NCBI RefSeq assembly: GCF_035590735.1
Contig: NZ_CP141595.1
Coordinates: forward strand, 1,707,001-1,771,000
Origin: Rossellomorea aquimaris
GTDB lineage: Bacteria; Bacillota; Bacilli; Bacillales; Bacillaceae_B
Length of the DNA: 64,000 bases
Reading direction: 5' to 3'
Part shown: positions 43,395 through 52,500 of the stretch, in pieces
Position numbering within the stretch: the first letter of the stretch is position 1
Layout of the letters: every line of letters begins with the position of its first letter
The notes under the pieces: model-generated
What the model was told of the DNA's origin: nothing
Database searches by the model: none
What the model saw: only the letters and a program-made list of their open reading frames with translations
Made by a program: the position numbers and the translations under genes

Positions 43395-43937
43395 ATGGCA
43401 GAACGCATGGTAGGCAAGCAAGCTCCACGTTTTGAAATGGACGCTGTATTGCCAAACAAAGAATTCGGTAAAGTGTCACTCGAAGAAAATATGAAAAACG
43501 GTAAGTGGACAGTATTGTTCTTCTACCCAATGGACTTCACTTTCGTTTGTCCAACTGAAATTACAGCAATGTCAGACCGTTACGATGAGTTCGAAGATTT
43601 AGATGCAGAAGTAATCGGTGTTTCTACAGACACTATTCATACACACTTAGCTTGGATCAACACTGACCGTAAAGAAAATGGTCTTGGTGAGTTAAGATAC
43701 CCATTAGCTGCAGATACAAACCATAGTGTATCCAGCGAATACGGGGTCCTTATTGAAGATGAAGGTATTGCTCTTCGCGGACTATACATCATCAACCCGG
43801 AAGGGGAACTTCAATATCAAGTAGTATTCCACAACAATATCGGCCGTGACGTTGAAGAAACTCTACGTGTTCTTCAAGCACTACAAACCGGTGGACTTTG
43901 CCCGGCTAACTGGAAGCCAGGTCAAAAAACTTTATAA
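43395..43937 (+). CDS. ykuU: Typical 2-Cys peroxiredoxin YkuU
   Basis: This 180-residue AhpC/TSA peroxiredoxin has peroxidatic Cys52 in FYPMDFTFVCPTE and resolving Cys169 in GGLCPANW. It reduces hydrogen and organic peroxides using thioredoxin-type donors. Position and sequence match B. subtilis YkuU, and the adjacent ykuV encodes a likely thiol partner. GGAGGG precedes the ATG. The 5' leader holds a stem AGAAAGGA / TCCTTTCT (43319-43353) that may stabilise the mRNA. Confidence 0.95.
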   Translation: MAERMVGKQAPRFEMDAVLPNKEFGKVSLEENMKNGKWTVLFFYPMDFTFVCPTEITAMSDRYDEFEDLDAEVIGVSTDTIHTHLAWINTDRKENGLGELRYPLAADTNHSVSSEYGVLIEDEGIALRGLYIINPEGELQYQVVFHNNIGRDVEETLRVLQALQTGGLCPANWKPGQKTL

Positions 43938-43950
43938 TCTTCAAATGAAT

Positions 43951-43981
43951 AAAGGCCTAACCGTTTGTTAGGCCTTTTTCT
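43951..43981 (+). terminator. Terminator of ykuU
   Basis: AAAGGCCTAAC pairs with GTTAGGCCTTT, followed by T-run. Confidence 0.9.
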
Positions 43982-44067
43982 TATCATGTTGATTTTTTCA
44001 GGTGTAGTAAAAATCCATCCTGCGAACAATAAAAATAGGATCGATACAAATTAAGGGAGGTATATTA

Positions 44068-44523
44068 ATGAAGCTTCGTGAACCGATGCCGGAATTAAAC
44101 GGTGCTACAGAATGGTTAAATGGAGAAGTAACAAAGGGAGAGCTGACAGGAGAAAAACCGACACTTATTCACTTCTGGTCCATCTCATGTCACCTTTGCA
44201 AAGAAGCCATGCCACAAGTAAATGAATTTCGTGATCAATACAGCGATAAGCTGAATGTTATGGCTGTCCATATGCCACGCTCCGAGGATGATCTGAACCT
44301 GGACGAAATAAAGAAGGTAGCAGCTGAGCACGATATCACTCAGCCAATCTTCGTAGACAGTGAGCATAAACTGACAGATTCATTTGAAAATCAATATGTC
44401 CCGGCTTACTATGTATTTGATAAAGACGGGAATCTTCGTCACTTCCAAGCGGGCGGAAGCGGAATGAAAATGCTTGAAAAGCGCGTCAATCGTGTGCTGG
44501 ATGAAATGGAAAAAAGCGAATAA
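44068..44523 (+). CDS. ykuV: Thioredoxin-like thiol-disulfide oxidoreductase YkuV
   Basis: This 151-residue thioredoxin fold has the active site SCHLC (Cys41, Cys44) and cis-proline region NQYVPAYYVFD. It matches B. subtilis YkuV, a cytosolic thiol-disulfide oxidoreductase. No signal peptide is seen. It is transcribed separately from ykuU, with terminators on both sides. AAGGGAGG precedes the ATG. Confidence 0.93.
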   Translation: MKLREPMPELNGATEWLNGEVTKGELTGEKPTLIHFWSISCHLCKEAMPQVNEFRDQYSDKLNVMAVHMPRSEDDLNLDEIKKVAAEHDITQPIFVDSEHKLTDSFENQYVPAYYVFDKDGNLRHFQAGGSGMKMLEKRVNRVLDEMEKSE

Positions 44524-44543
44524 GTTCAAACGAAATATGTGGG

Positions 44544-44579
44544 AATAGATCGGTCAAAAGACCGATCTATTTTTTTTGA
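44544..44579 (+). terminator. Terminator of ykuV
   Basis: AATAGATCGGTC pairs with GACCGATCTATT around AAAA, followed by eight T. Confidence 0.95.
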
Positions 44580-44728
44580 TTCATTTTTACAATTAATATG
44601 AATAATAAGACTAAAAGGATAATTCATAAAAAAGTAAAAAATTCTAAAAAAGGGTAGATAAATATTTCGAAAGCCGATATATTTATTAGTACGTTCTTTT
44701 TTTATGTAATGTTGAAGGGGGAGAAATT

Positions 44729-46483
44729 ATGGATACTTTTAAAAAATTGAAAGCCTTTTATTGGCCATATAAAAGGCATTTTATCATCTCAATGATTTTC
44801 TTGATTTTTGTTACAGTGATCACTGTAGTCTATCCAATGATCCTGCAAATCACGATTGATGATGTGATTCTGCAAGGGAACTATCAGTGGATTCCATATT
44901 TAGCATTTGGATTTATCGGCATTATGATCGTGAAAGGCGTTGCCACATTTATTCAACAATACCATGGGGATCTCTTCGGTATAACCTCGGTTTACCGGCT
45001 GAGAAACGAACTGTATGAAAAGCTTCAATTCCTTCCATTCAGTTACTATGATAATGCCAAAACTGGGGATCTGATGTCCCGGTTGACGGCAGATGTAGAA
45101 GCATTTCGTTTTTTCTTATCCTTTGGTTTTTCCGAACTGCTGCGCTTTTTCCTTTTAGTAACGGTAAGCTTTGGTGTTATGTTCTATTATTCACCTCAGT
45201 TGACATTCGTCACCCTCGTTTCGTTACCATTTCTGGCAATAGCCGTATACAAATTTGATAAAGCGGTTCACCCTGCTTTCAGGGGTATCCGTAAATCGTT
45301 CGGAAAACTGAATACCAATGTTCAAGAAAATATTTCAGGAATCAATACAGTAAAATCATTATCGAGAGAAGATCATCAAATCAACAAATTCAATCAATCA
45401 AATGGTGATTACAAAGATAAATATCTGTTCACCTCGGACATCTGGGCAAAGTACTTCCCTTTAATGGAGTTTTTGGGAAATGTAAGTGTGGTGACACTCC
45501 TCGCATACGGTGGCTATCTGGTGATGAATGGCAACCTTCAACCAGGAGAGCTAGTCGCGTTTTACAGCTTAGTGTGGTACATTATCTGGCCGATCATGAA
45601 TCTTGGATTTACGATTAACCTGTTTTCACAATCGAAAGCATCAGGGGAACGTTTACTCGAAATTCTTGAAGTGGATGAAGAGATAAAAGATCATCAAGGT
45701 GTTCTTCACGTCGATCGGATGAATGGGGAAGTAGAGTTCAAGCACGTGTCACTGAATTACACCGTTCATGATGAAGCAGCCCTCGAGGATATTACCTTTA
45801 AGGCTGAACCCGGAAAAGTCATCGGTCTTATCGGGGGTACCGGCTCTGGTAAAACGAGTATCACCCAGCTTATCACTCGTTTCTATGAACCTGAAGAGGG
45901 AGAAATTCTCATCGATGGACGGGATCTGAAAGATTACTCTTTAAAATCACTCCGGAAAAATATCGGTTTTGTACTTCAGGAATCATTCTTATTCTCCTCG
46001 ACCATCAAAGCGAATATATCGTATGGACGACCGGAAGCAACCATGGAAGAAATCATGGAAGCAGCAAAACGGGCACAAGCTCATGATTTCATTTCAGAAT
46101 TGCCCGATGGCTACGACACAAGGCTCGGTGAAAGAGGCTTAGGTCTTTCAGGTGGTCAAAAGCAGCGGATTGCCATTGCCCGTGCGATTTGTACAGATCC
46201 ATCGATCCTGATCCTTGATGACGCAACAAGCGCAGTGGACATGGAAACTGAATTCAGGATTCAAAAAGCGCTAAAAGAAGTCATGTCGGATCGAACGACC
46301 TTTATTATTGCCCATCGGATTTCATCCCTCAAGCATGCAGATGAAATCCTCGTACTGGAAAACGGGAAAGTCGTCGAGAGGGGAGTTCATGACTTCCTAC
46401 TAAAAAATAATGGACCGTATCAACGAATTTATGACATCCAGTACAAAGACCAGAAAAAAATATTACAAACTCAGGAAGGGTAG
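44729..46483 (+). CDS. yknU: ABC exporter half, YknU-like (degenerate-site Walker B)
   Basis: This 584-residue ABC exporter half-transporter has six helices in residues 1-310 and a nucleotide-binding domain from about 340. Walker A is GGTGSGKTS and the signature is a canonical LSGGQKQR. The residue after Walker B is Asp instead of the catalytic Glu (LILDDATSAVD). With YknV next door it should form a heterodimer in which this Walker B belongs to the non-hydrolysing site. It corresponds in position and size to B. subtilis YknU. The substrate is unknown. Confidence 0.9.
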   Translation: MDTFKKLKAFYWPYKRHFIISMIFLIFVTVITVVYPMILQITIDDVILQGNYQWIPYLAFGFIGIMIVKGVATFIQQYHGDLFGITSVYRLRNELYEKLQFLPFSYYDNAKTGDLMSRLTADVEAFRFFLSFGFSELLRFFLLVTVSFGVMFYYSPQLTFVTLVSLPFLAIAVYKFDKAVHPAFRGIRKSFGKLNTNVQENISGINTVKSLSREDHQINKFNQSNGDYKDKYLFTSDIWAKYFPLMEFLGNVSVVTLLAYGGYLVMNGNLQPGELVAFYSLVWYIIWPIMNLGFTINLFSQSKASGERLLEILEVDEEIKDHQGVLHVDRMNGEVEFKHVSLNYTVHDEAALEDITFKAEPGKVIGLIGGTGSGKTSITQLITRFYEPEEGEILIDGRDLKDYSLKSLRKNIGFVLQESFLFSSTIKANISYGRPEATMEEIMEAAKRAQAHDFISELPDGYDTRLGERGLGLSGGQKQRIAIARAICTDPSILILDDATSAVDMETEFRIQKALKEVMSDRTTFIIAHRISSLKHADEILVLENGKVVERGVHDFLLKNNGPYQRIYDIQYKDQKKILQTQEG

Positions 46484-46487
46484 GTGA

Positions 46488-48317
46488 GTGGATTTGAGTC
46501 AGAAAAACAAAGTGAACAAAAGCGTTTTAAGCAGATTCCATTACTCTACAGATCAAGTAATCGATAAGCCGTTTAACTGGGAACAACTCTACAGGTTATT
46601 AACGTATTTAAAGCCCTATTCTAAAAAACTTCTGCCCTTATCCATCATTACCGTTCTAATCACGACAGCAGTACGTTTGATCGTACCTATTCTGATTGGT
46701 GTATACACATTAGACAAAGCAATCAGGCAGAAGGATTCCAATTTACTATTTACACTAGTTGGAATTATCGCAGGACTCTATGTATTGAACTATGTTGCAA
46801 ACGTGCTAAGGATCAGGTGGATGAATCAGCTGGGGCAAGGGGTTATTTATGATTTAAGAAAGCACTTATTCAGCCATGTTCAATGGCTATCCCATCGCTT
46901 CTTTGATCAGAGATCAGCCGGTTCCATCCTGGTTCGAATCATGAATGACATAAACTCCCTTCAAGAGCTCTTCACAAACGGAGTTATTAATCTTTTGATG
47001 GATATCATTCTACTCATTGGAATCATCGTCATTCTCTTTACGTTAAGCCCAGAGTTAACACTGGCCGTCATGGTCATTCTGCCAATCATGTTCTTTATCT
47101 CAACAAGCTTACGAAAAAACATCCGCAGATCCTGGCAAATGGTGCGTCTCAAGCAATCGAAACTGAACTCCCATCTGAATGAAAGCATCCAGGGAATCCG
47201 GGTTACTCAATCATTCACTCAAGAAAAAGAAAATATGGCCTTTTTTGACGGAGTAAACACCGAGAACTTCGATAGCTGGAGAACGGCCACGAAGAAAAAT
47301 GCCATGTTCCGCCCGCTGGTAGAACTGACAAATGCCATCGGGACAGCAGTCCTTATATGGTACGGTGCCCATCTCATCCAAGGTGGCTCACTGGAACTGG
47401 GAGAATTTGTTTCATTCGCCTTCTATCTGGGGATGTTCTGGGAACCCATTTCAAGGCTCGGTCAAGTTTACAATCAACTACTGATCGGAATGGCTTCTTC
47501 GGAGCGTATCTTCGAATTCCTCGATGAACAACCGATTGTAAATGAAAAAACGAATGCTGTGAACCTGACTGACATCAAAGGAAGAATACAGTTTGAGGAT
47601 GTAGAATTCTCCTACGATGACAAACGAAAAGCACTCCAAAACATCAACCTTGAAATGAAAGCCGGCCAGACCGTCGCCTTAGTCGGTCATACCGGATCTG
47701 GTAAAACCACGATCGCCAATCTGATCAGCCGTTTTTACGATCCAACGAACGGTGAGGTGAAAATTGATGGGGTGAACCTGAGGGATGCATCGGTTTCAAG
47801 CTTACGAAGCCAAATCAGCATCGTCCTCCAGGATACCTTCATCTTCTCGGGAACGATCATGGATAACATCCGATTCGGACGCCCCGATGCTGCGGACGAA
47901 GAGGTTAAGAAAGCCGCCGAAGCAATCGGAGCTAATGAATTTATCGAAAAACTCTCAAATGGATACGAAACCGAAGTGGAAGAACGAGGCAACGTATTAT
48001 CCGTCGGTGAAAGACAATTACTGTCATTCGCTCGAGCACTCTTAGCGAACCCTCGAATCATCATATTGGATGAAGCGACAGCATCCATCGATACAGAAAC
48101 AGAAGTCAAAATTCAAAACGCATTGAAAAAACTACTGAACGGCAGGACCGCAATCATCATCGCCCACCGCCTATCTACGATCCGTGAATCGGACAATATC
48201 TTTGTTCTGGAAAATGGAAGAATCAAAGAATCCGGTAACCACGATGAATTGATGGAGCAACAGGGTGATTATTATGAGCTGGTTAAATCGCAGTTCAGAA
48301 TGTTGGATGCGATGTGA
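46488..48317 (+). CDS. yknV: ABC exporter half, YknV-like (degenerate signature)
   Basis: This 609-residue ABC half-transporter is the partner of YknU, four bases downstream. Walker A GHTGSGKTT and Walker B with catalytic Glu (IIILDEATASID) are canonical, but the signature reads LSVGERQ rather than LSGGQ. That is the expected complement of the defect in YknU. GTG at 46488 is used here; TTG at 46494, behind AGGTGAG, is an alternative. A short N-terminal extension precedes the first helix. Confidence 0.9.
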   Translation: MDLSQKNKVNKSVLSRFHYSTDQVIDKPFNWEQLYRLLTYLKPYSKKLLPLSIITVLITTAVRLIVPILIGVYTLDKAIRQKDSNLLFTLVGIIAGLYVLNYVANVLRIRWMNQLGQGVIYDLRKHLFSHVQWLSHRFFDQRSAGSILVRIMNDINSLQELFTNGVINLLMDIILLIGIIVILFTLSPELTLAVMVILPIMFFISTSLRKNIRRSWQMVRLKQSKLNSHLNESIQGIRVTQSFTQEKENMAFFDGVNTENFDSWRTATKKNAMFRPLVELTNAIGTAVLIWYGAHLIQGGSLELGEFVSFAFYLGMFWEPISRLGQVYNQLLIGMASSERIFEFLDEQPIVNEKTNAVNLTDIKGRIQFEDVEFSYDDKRKALQNINLEMKAGQTVALVGHTGSGKTTIANLISRFYDPTNGEVKIDGVNLRDASVSSLRSQISIVLQDTFIFSGTIMDNIRFGRPDAADEEVKKAAEAIGANEFIEKLSNGYETEVEERGNVLSVGERQLLSFARALLANPRIIILDEATASIDTETEVKIQNALKKLLNGRTAIIIAHRLSTIRESDNIFVLENGRIKESGNHDELMEQQGDYYELVKSQFRMLDAM

Positions 48318-48328
48318 GTTTGGAGTAG

Positions 48329-48355
48329 CCCTGCACTGGTGTGTGGGGTTTTTTG
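48329..48355 (+). terminator. Terminator of yknUV
   Basis: CCCTGCAC pairs imperfectly with GTGTGGGG, followed by six T. Confidence 0.65.
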
Positions 48356-48417
48356 TTTAGTTTTGGAAGGGGGTGGGGTGGAGGTGGTGTTGCTAAATTG
48401 TCAGAATTTGCAGAACG

Positions 48418-48537
48418 GTCGGTATCGTGAAAATAAGGTTGTTATAACGAAAAAACAGTTGATAAAATCAAATTTCGGTTGATAACACAAAATAACGGTT
48501 GATAAATCTCTATAACGGTCGATAAAAAATCATTACT
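48418..48537. repeat. Tandem 20-bp degenerate repeats (GTTGATAA array)
   Basis: Units of exactly 20 bp begin at 48418, 48438, 48458, 48478, 48498 and 48518. The best-conserved start is GTTGATAA (48458, 48478, 48498; GTCGATAA at 48518), and three units end in CG before the next G. The middles are AT-rich and variable. The period is not a multiple of three, so it is not a coding repeat. No other copy was noticed in the window. Confidence 0.7.
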
Positions 48538-48560
48538 GAAATTTTTCCAATAATAAAGAA

Positions 48561-49037
48561 TCCAGCCTTAGGTCTAATATAGATAGGGCTATTAGAATTG
48601 AAAATCTCGTAGCAAAATTCCTTTCCATCCAACATAACTACTCAAATTCGAAATCAATTCTCGAAGTGAAGGAACTTAAATAGATTGCCAACTTCCTTAG
48701 GAAGGAGCATGCTCCATATTCCAAATTTAACCAACAGCATAAAGGGATCATACGCGGTGTTAGGTGTACCCGCTGCGAGAGATTCAATATGGTACGTAAC
48801 ATGAGGTCTTGGTACTGTCCTGATTGTGGAGAATTTGACCGGAATGCTCACCAACAGGCCATTTATGATTACTTACTCCTTGTAAGCCCGAATATTACCA
48901 ACAAACAAGCAAGAGAGTTCTTAGGTGTTGAATCCTCCAGAATGGCCTATCATCTCCTAAATAACGTGGACCTTTCTTCACAAGGTAAAGGAAAAGGTCG
49001 AATCTACTCTCTCCCAAAAAACTTCAGCCATCAGTAA
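48561..49037 (+). pseudogene. Decayed C-terminal fragment of a NERD-type protein
   Basis: Reading one frame, an internal TAG (48681) interrupts an otherwise continuous translation. After the stop come LRKEHAPYSKFN, HKGIIRGVRCTRC and WYCPDCGEFDRNAHQQAI, then YDYLLLVSPNITNKQAREFLG and KGKGRIYSLP. The CxxC...CxxC ribbon followed by NAH...DYLLL...ITN...REFL matches the C-terminal region of Bacillus NERD nuclease-related proteins. The N-terminal NERD domain is missing. An ATG at 48789 could still give an 82-residue protein, but no good ribosome site precedes it. Confidence 0.55.
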
Positions 49038-49124
49038 TCTCTAGTAAAATTCAGCACCATCCTCCCCAAGCAACATCATTGCCAACCACCCCAGAAACCT
49101 CTAAAATAAAAGACAAATCAATGT

Positions 49125-49189
49125 TTGTGAAAAACGTCACAAAATATTCATGTTCAACATATCACAAACTCATTTTCAGGTTTTATAAT
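49125..49189 (+). promoter_or_regulatory. Fnr/Rex-type operator and promoter of the bd oxidase
   Basis: TTGTGAAAAACGTCACAA (49125-49142) fits TGTGA-N6-TCACA, the Bacillus Fnr pattern, and the outer bases of the Rex box. A weaker second copy is TGTTCAACATATCACA (49151-49166), 25 bp downstream. The -10 is TATAAT at 49184-49189, and the -35 position (ATCACA) overlaps the second copy. The first site is centred near -62 from the expected start. Confidence 0.6.
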
Positions 49190-49259
49190 GAACAATAAGT
49201 GATAAACAGTAGAAAAGAGCTGTTTACGATAGTAAGTAGATCAGTAGGGGGAGTATAGA

Positions 49260-50597
49260 ATGGTTTTAGATGGTGTGATTTTGAGCAGAATGCTCACGTC
49301 GACAACCCTTGCATTCCATATTATTTTTGCGACGATTGGGGTAGGGGTGCCGATTATGATTTCCATTGCGGAGTTTATGGGAATCAAACGAAATGATCCT
49401 CATTACCTTTTGCTTGCCAGAAGATGGGCAAGAGGTTTTACGATTACGGTTGCGGTGGGGGTTGTTACGGGTACAGCCATAGGGTTGCAACTGTCCTTAT
49501 TATGGCCGTCGTTTATGCAGGTGGCCGGACAGGTAATTGCACTGCCATTATTTATGGAAACTTTTGCGTTTTTCTTTGAGGCTATCTTTTTAGGAATCTA
49601 TCTTTATACTTGGGACCGCTTTAAGAATAAGTGGACTCATTGGCTGTTGACGATTCCGGTTATGATTGGTTCTTCGGCTTCAGCGCTGTTTATTACAACG
49701 GTGAATGCGTTTATGAACACTCCTCAAGGATTTGAATTAGAGAATGGAAAAGCGATTAATATCGATCCGATTGCTGCGATGCTGAATCCTGCGACTCCTA
49801 CGAAAGTGTTTCACGTATTGACGACTGCCTATTTAACGTCGGCTTTGGTGTTGGCGGCGATTACGGCATACGCGATTCTTCGTAAAAAGGGCGGGGAATA
49901 TCATAAGAAAGCCCTGCGTTTAACGATGGTTTCTGCTTTGATTTTCGCTTTTGCCACTGCTCTGGCAGGGGACCTATCGGCTAAATTTCTTGCCGAGTAT
50001 CAGCCTGAGAAGCTTGCAGCAGCGGAATGGCATTTTGAAACGGAAGAGAATGCTGACCTGATCGTATTCGGAACGCTGGATGAAAATAATGAGGTCCATA
50101 ATGAGATCCGCTTACCTGGATTCTTAAGTTTTCTGGCCGGGAGTTCTTTTGAGACAGAGGTTATAGGTCTGAATGAATTTCCTGAAGATGAGCGGCCGCC
50201 TCTATGGGTTCACTATATGTTTGACCTGATGGTATCAATTGGGTTCTACAGTATCTTGATTTCTGCAGCATTTGTTTTATTCTGGAAGTGGAAGAAGCGG
50301 AATGAATGGAATAAACCGTTGCTATGGGGAATTGTAGCTAGTGGACCACTTGCGATGCTGGCGATTGAATTTGGATGGATTTATGCCGAGGTGGGTCGAC
50401 AGCCATGGATTATGAGAGGGTATATGAAAGTGGCGGATGCGGCAACGAAAGCCGATGGAGTAGGCTTGACCTTTGCGTTGTTTGTAGGCCTCTATATCCT
50501 CCTCGGTGTACTATGCGTAATAGTGCTGATAAAGATGTTTAAAAACAAGCCTGCAGAGGCGGAATTAGAACAACGTTTTCCTAAGAAAGCGAGTTAA
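49260..50597 (+). CDS. ythA: Cytochrome bd-type quinol oxidase subunit I (YthA-like)
   Basis: This 445-residue subunit I of a bd-type terminal oxidase has about nine helices. The haem ligand histidine lies in TLAFHIIFATIGVG near the N-terminus, the GRQPW motif is EVGRQPWIMRGYMK, and the Q-loop region is short. That fits the CydA' / cyanide-insensitive (YthAB) group rather than long-Q-loop CydA. It oxidises menaquinol and reduces O2 to water with high affinity. AGGGGGAG precedes the ATG. An Fnr/Rex-type site upstream fits induction at low oxygen. Confidence 0.9.
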   Translation: MVLDGVILSRMLTSTTLAFHIIFATIGVGVPIMISIAEFMGIKRNDPHYLLLARRWARGFTITVAVGVVTGTAIGLQLSLLWPSFMQVAGQVIALPLFMETFAFFFEAIFLGIYLYTWDRFKNKWTHWLLTIPVMIGSSASALFITTVNAFMNTPQGFELENGKAINIDPIAAMLNPATPTKVFHVLTTAYLTSALVLAAITAYAILRKKGGEYHKKALRLTMVSALIFAFATALAGDLSAKFLAEYQPEKLAAAEWHFETEENADLIVFGTLDENNEVHNEIRLPGFLSFLAGSSFETEVIGLNEFPEDERPPLWVHYMFDLMVSIGFYSILISAAFVLFWKWKKRNEWNKPLLWGIVASGPLAMLAIEFGWIYAEVGRQPWIMRGYMKVADAATKADGVGLTFALFVGLYILLGVLCVIVLIKMFKNKPAEAELEQRFPKKAS

Positions 50598-50670
50598 ACA
50601 GATATAAAAGTACTCCTTCTTTTCAAGTGATTGAGAAGAAGGGGCTTCAAGCTTTAAGGGAGGAATGGGT

Positions 50671-51684
50671 ATGAGTTTGGAAGTTGTGGGGATTACCGTA
50701 TTATGGATTTTCCTTTATGGTTACCTGATAGTAGCTTCGATTGATTTTGGAGCCGGCTTCTTCGCCTTTTATGGAAGAATGAAAGGCAAGGAGCATACAT
50801 TGAACGTGTTGATTAGCAGATACCTTTCTCCGGTATGGGAAGTAACCAACGTCTTTTTTGTCTTCTTCTTTGTGGGTCTTGTCGGATTCTTTCCTGACAC
50901 AGCATATTATTATGGAACGGCATTATTACTTCCGGGAAGTATCGCCATCATATTACTAGCCATAAGAGGAAGTTTCTATGCTTTCGGAAATTACGGGTCA
51001 AAGGATAATATCGTGTATCTGTTTTTATATGGGGCGACAGGGTTATTAATTCCAGCTTCCTTATCTACGGCATTAACTATTTCAGAAGGTGGATTTCTGG
51101 AAGAAGAGGGAGATAAGGTCATCTTCCTCGCCAAGGAGCTTTTTACCAGCCCTTATTCATGGAGTGTAGTGGCCCTCTCCATTGTGTCGGTGTTATTTAT
51201 CAGTGCGACATTTCTAACCTATTATGCAAACCGTGCAGGAGATATGGATTCCAGGGAGGAATTAAGAACGTTTTCCCTGTTTTGGAGTGCACCAACGATT
51301 CTCGCAAGTTTATTAGTATTTGTATCGTTGAGAGAGCATAATGCAGAGCATTTTGCGAAAGCGATTGATATTTGGTGGATGTTTGGGCTGTCACTCCTTT
51401 GCTTCTTCGGTGCATCGCTAATGATTTATATGCGTAAGAATTTTGGAACGGCATTTATATTGGTTATGCTGCAATTCTTCTTTGCCTTTTTTGGCTATGG
51501 TGCATCGCATTTACCTTATATTCTTAAACCGTTTATTACGATAGAAACAAGTGTGACGAATCCAACGATGGGAATGGCCTTGGTCATCGTCTTCATAGCA
51601 GGGTTGCTATTATTGATTCCATCTCTATATCTGTTAATGAGACTGTTTTTATTTGATGCAGATTATGTGAAAGGCAATAAGTGA
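50671..51684 (+). CDS. ythB: Cytochrome bd-type quinol oxidase subunit II (YthB-like)
   Basis: This 337-residue membrane protein has about eight or nine helices and the CydB-like N-terminus LWIFLYGYLIVASIDFGAG. Short length and divergence suit the YthB subgroup. It forms the heterodimer with subunit I encoded 73 bases upstream. An in-frame ATG at 50665 is one base from AAGGGAGG; the ATG at 50671 has proper spacing and is preferred. Confidence 0.88.
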   Translation: MSLEVVGITVLWIFLYGYLIVASIDFGAGFFAFYGRMKGKEHTLNVLISRYLSPVWEVTNVFFVFFFVGLVGFFPDTAYYYGTALLLPGSIAIILLAIRGSFYAFGNYGSKDNIVYLFLYGATGLLIPASLSTALTISEGGFLEEEGDKVIFLAKELFTSPYSWSVVALSIVSVLFISATFLTYYANRAGDMDSREELRTFSLFWSAPTILASLLVFVSLREHNAEHFAKAIDIWWMFGLSLLCFFGASLMIYMRKNFGTAFILVMLQFFFAFFGYGASHLPYILKPFITIETSVTNPTMGMALVIVFIAGLLLLIPSLYLLMRLFLFDADYVKGNK

Positions 51685-51728
51685 TCGATCTAAAAACCCC
51701 CTCTAAAATTAATACAGGGAACAACAGG

Positions 51729-51755
51729 GAGAAATTTCATTTTCTCCTTTTTTTT
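51729..51755 (+). terminator. Terminator of ythAB
   Basis: GGAGAAA pairs with TTTCTCC (51729-51735 with 51742-51748), followed by seven T. Confidence 0.8.
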
Positions 51756-51793
51756 ATGCTAAAATAAAGGATATAGAGAGTGCGGGGGGATGT

Positions 51794-52453
51794 ATGGTGA
51801 AAAAAGAGTTTGTGGTTGTTGGTTTAGGACGATTTGGAGGCAGTATTGTCCGTTCATTATCAGATCAAGGCATGGAGGTTATGGCGATTGATCAGGATGA
51901 GGATAAAGTAAATGAATTCTCTTCCATTGCTTCTCATGCAGTAGTGGCAGATGCAACGGATGAATCCGTCTTAAAAAGCCTGGGAATCAGAAATTTTGAT
52001 CACGTCATTGTGGCTATTGGAGACGATATCCAATCCAGTATCTTAACCACCTTGATGATGAAAGAAATCGGTGTGAAAAAAATTACCGTTAAGGCTCAAA
52101 ATGATTATCATGAAAAAGTATTGCGGAAAATAGGTGCGAACCAAGTCGTTCATCCAGAACGTGATATGGGAAGAAGGATTGCTCATAACATCGTTTCGAA
52201 TAATGTATTGGACTACCTGGAACTGTCGGATGAACATTCTATCGTGGAGATTGTGGCGAATGAAAATCTAAGTGGGAATTCATTAATAGATCTGGATATC
52301 CGTGCTCAATTCGGAATCAATATCGTGGCGATTAAGAGACAAAAGGATATTATTGTGTCTCCCCAAGCAGATGAACAAATTCGTGAAGGTGATATCCTGA
52401 TTGTAATCGGTGCAGATACGGATATTAACCGTTTTGAAAAGAAGGTTTTATAA
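51794..52453 (+). CDS. ktrC: Potassium uptake gating protein KtrC
   Basis: This 219-residue RCK protein gates the Ktr K+ channel. The N-terminal Rossmann domain has GLGRFGGS (residues 10-17) and binds ATP/ADP; the conserved acid is in MAIDQDEDKV. The C-terminal RCK_C domain (about 135-219) is the site where c-di-AMP inhibits KtrC homologues. It matches B. subtilis KtrC (YkqB) and sits next to rnjA as there. The membrane partner KtrD is not in the window. A GGGGGG tract precedes the ATG. Confidence 0.92.
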   Translation: MVKKEFVVVGLGRFGGSIVRSLSDQGMEVMAIDQDEDKVNEFSSIASHAVVADATDESVLKSLGIRNFDHVIVAIGDDIQSSILTTLMMKEIGVKKITVKAQNDYHEKVLRKIGANQVVHPERDMGRRIAHNIVSNNVLDYLELSDEHSIVEIVANENLSGNSLIDLDIRAQFGINIVAIKRQKDIIVSPQADEQIREGDILIVIGADTDINRFEKKVL

Positions 52454-52458
52454 TAAAG

Positions 52459-52495
52459 AAGAGGCTGACCTTATATCGGGTCAGCCTCTTTTTTG
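52459..52495. terminator. Bidirectional terminator between ktrC and rnjA
   Basis: AAGAGGCTGACC pairs with GGTCAGCCTCTT, followed by T-run on plus. Confidence 0.9.
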
Positions 52496-52500
52496 ATAGA

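Noticed and set aside
48418..48537. CRISPR array
   Set aside because: The units are 20 bp with no separate repeat and spacer, and no cas gene is present.
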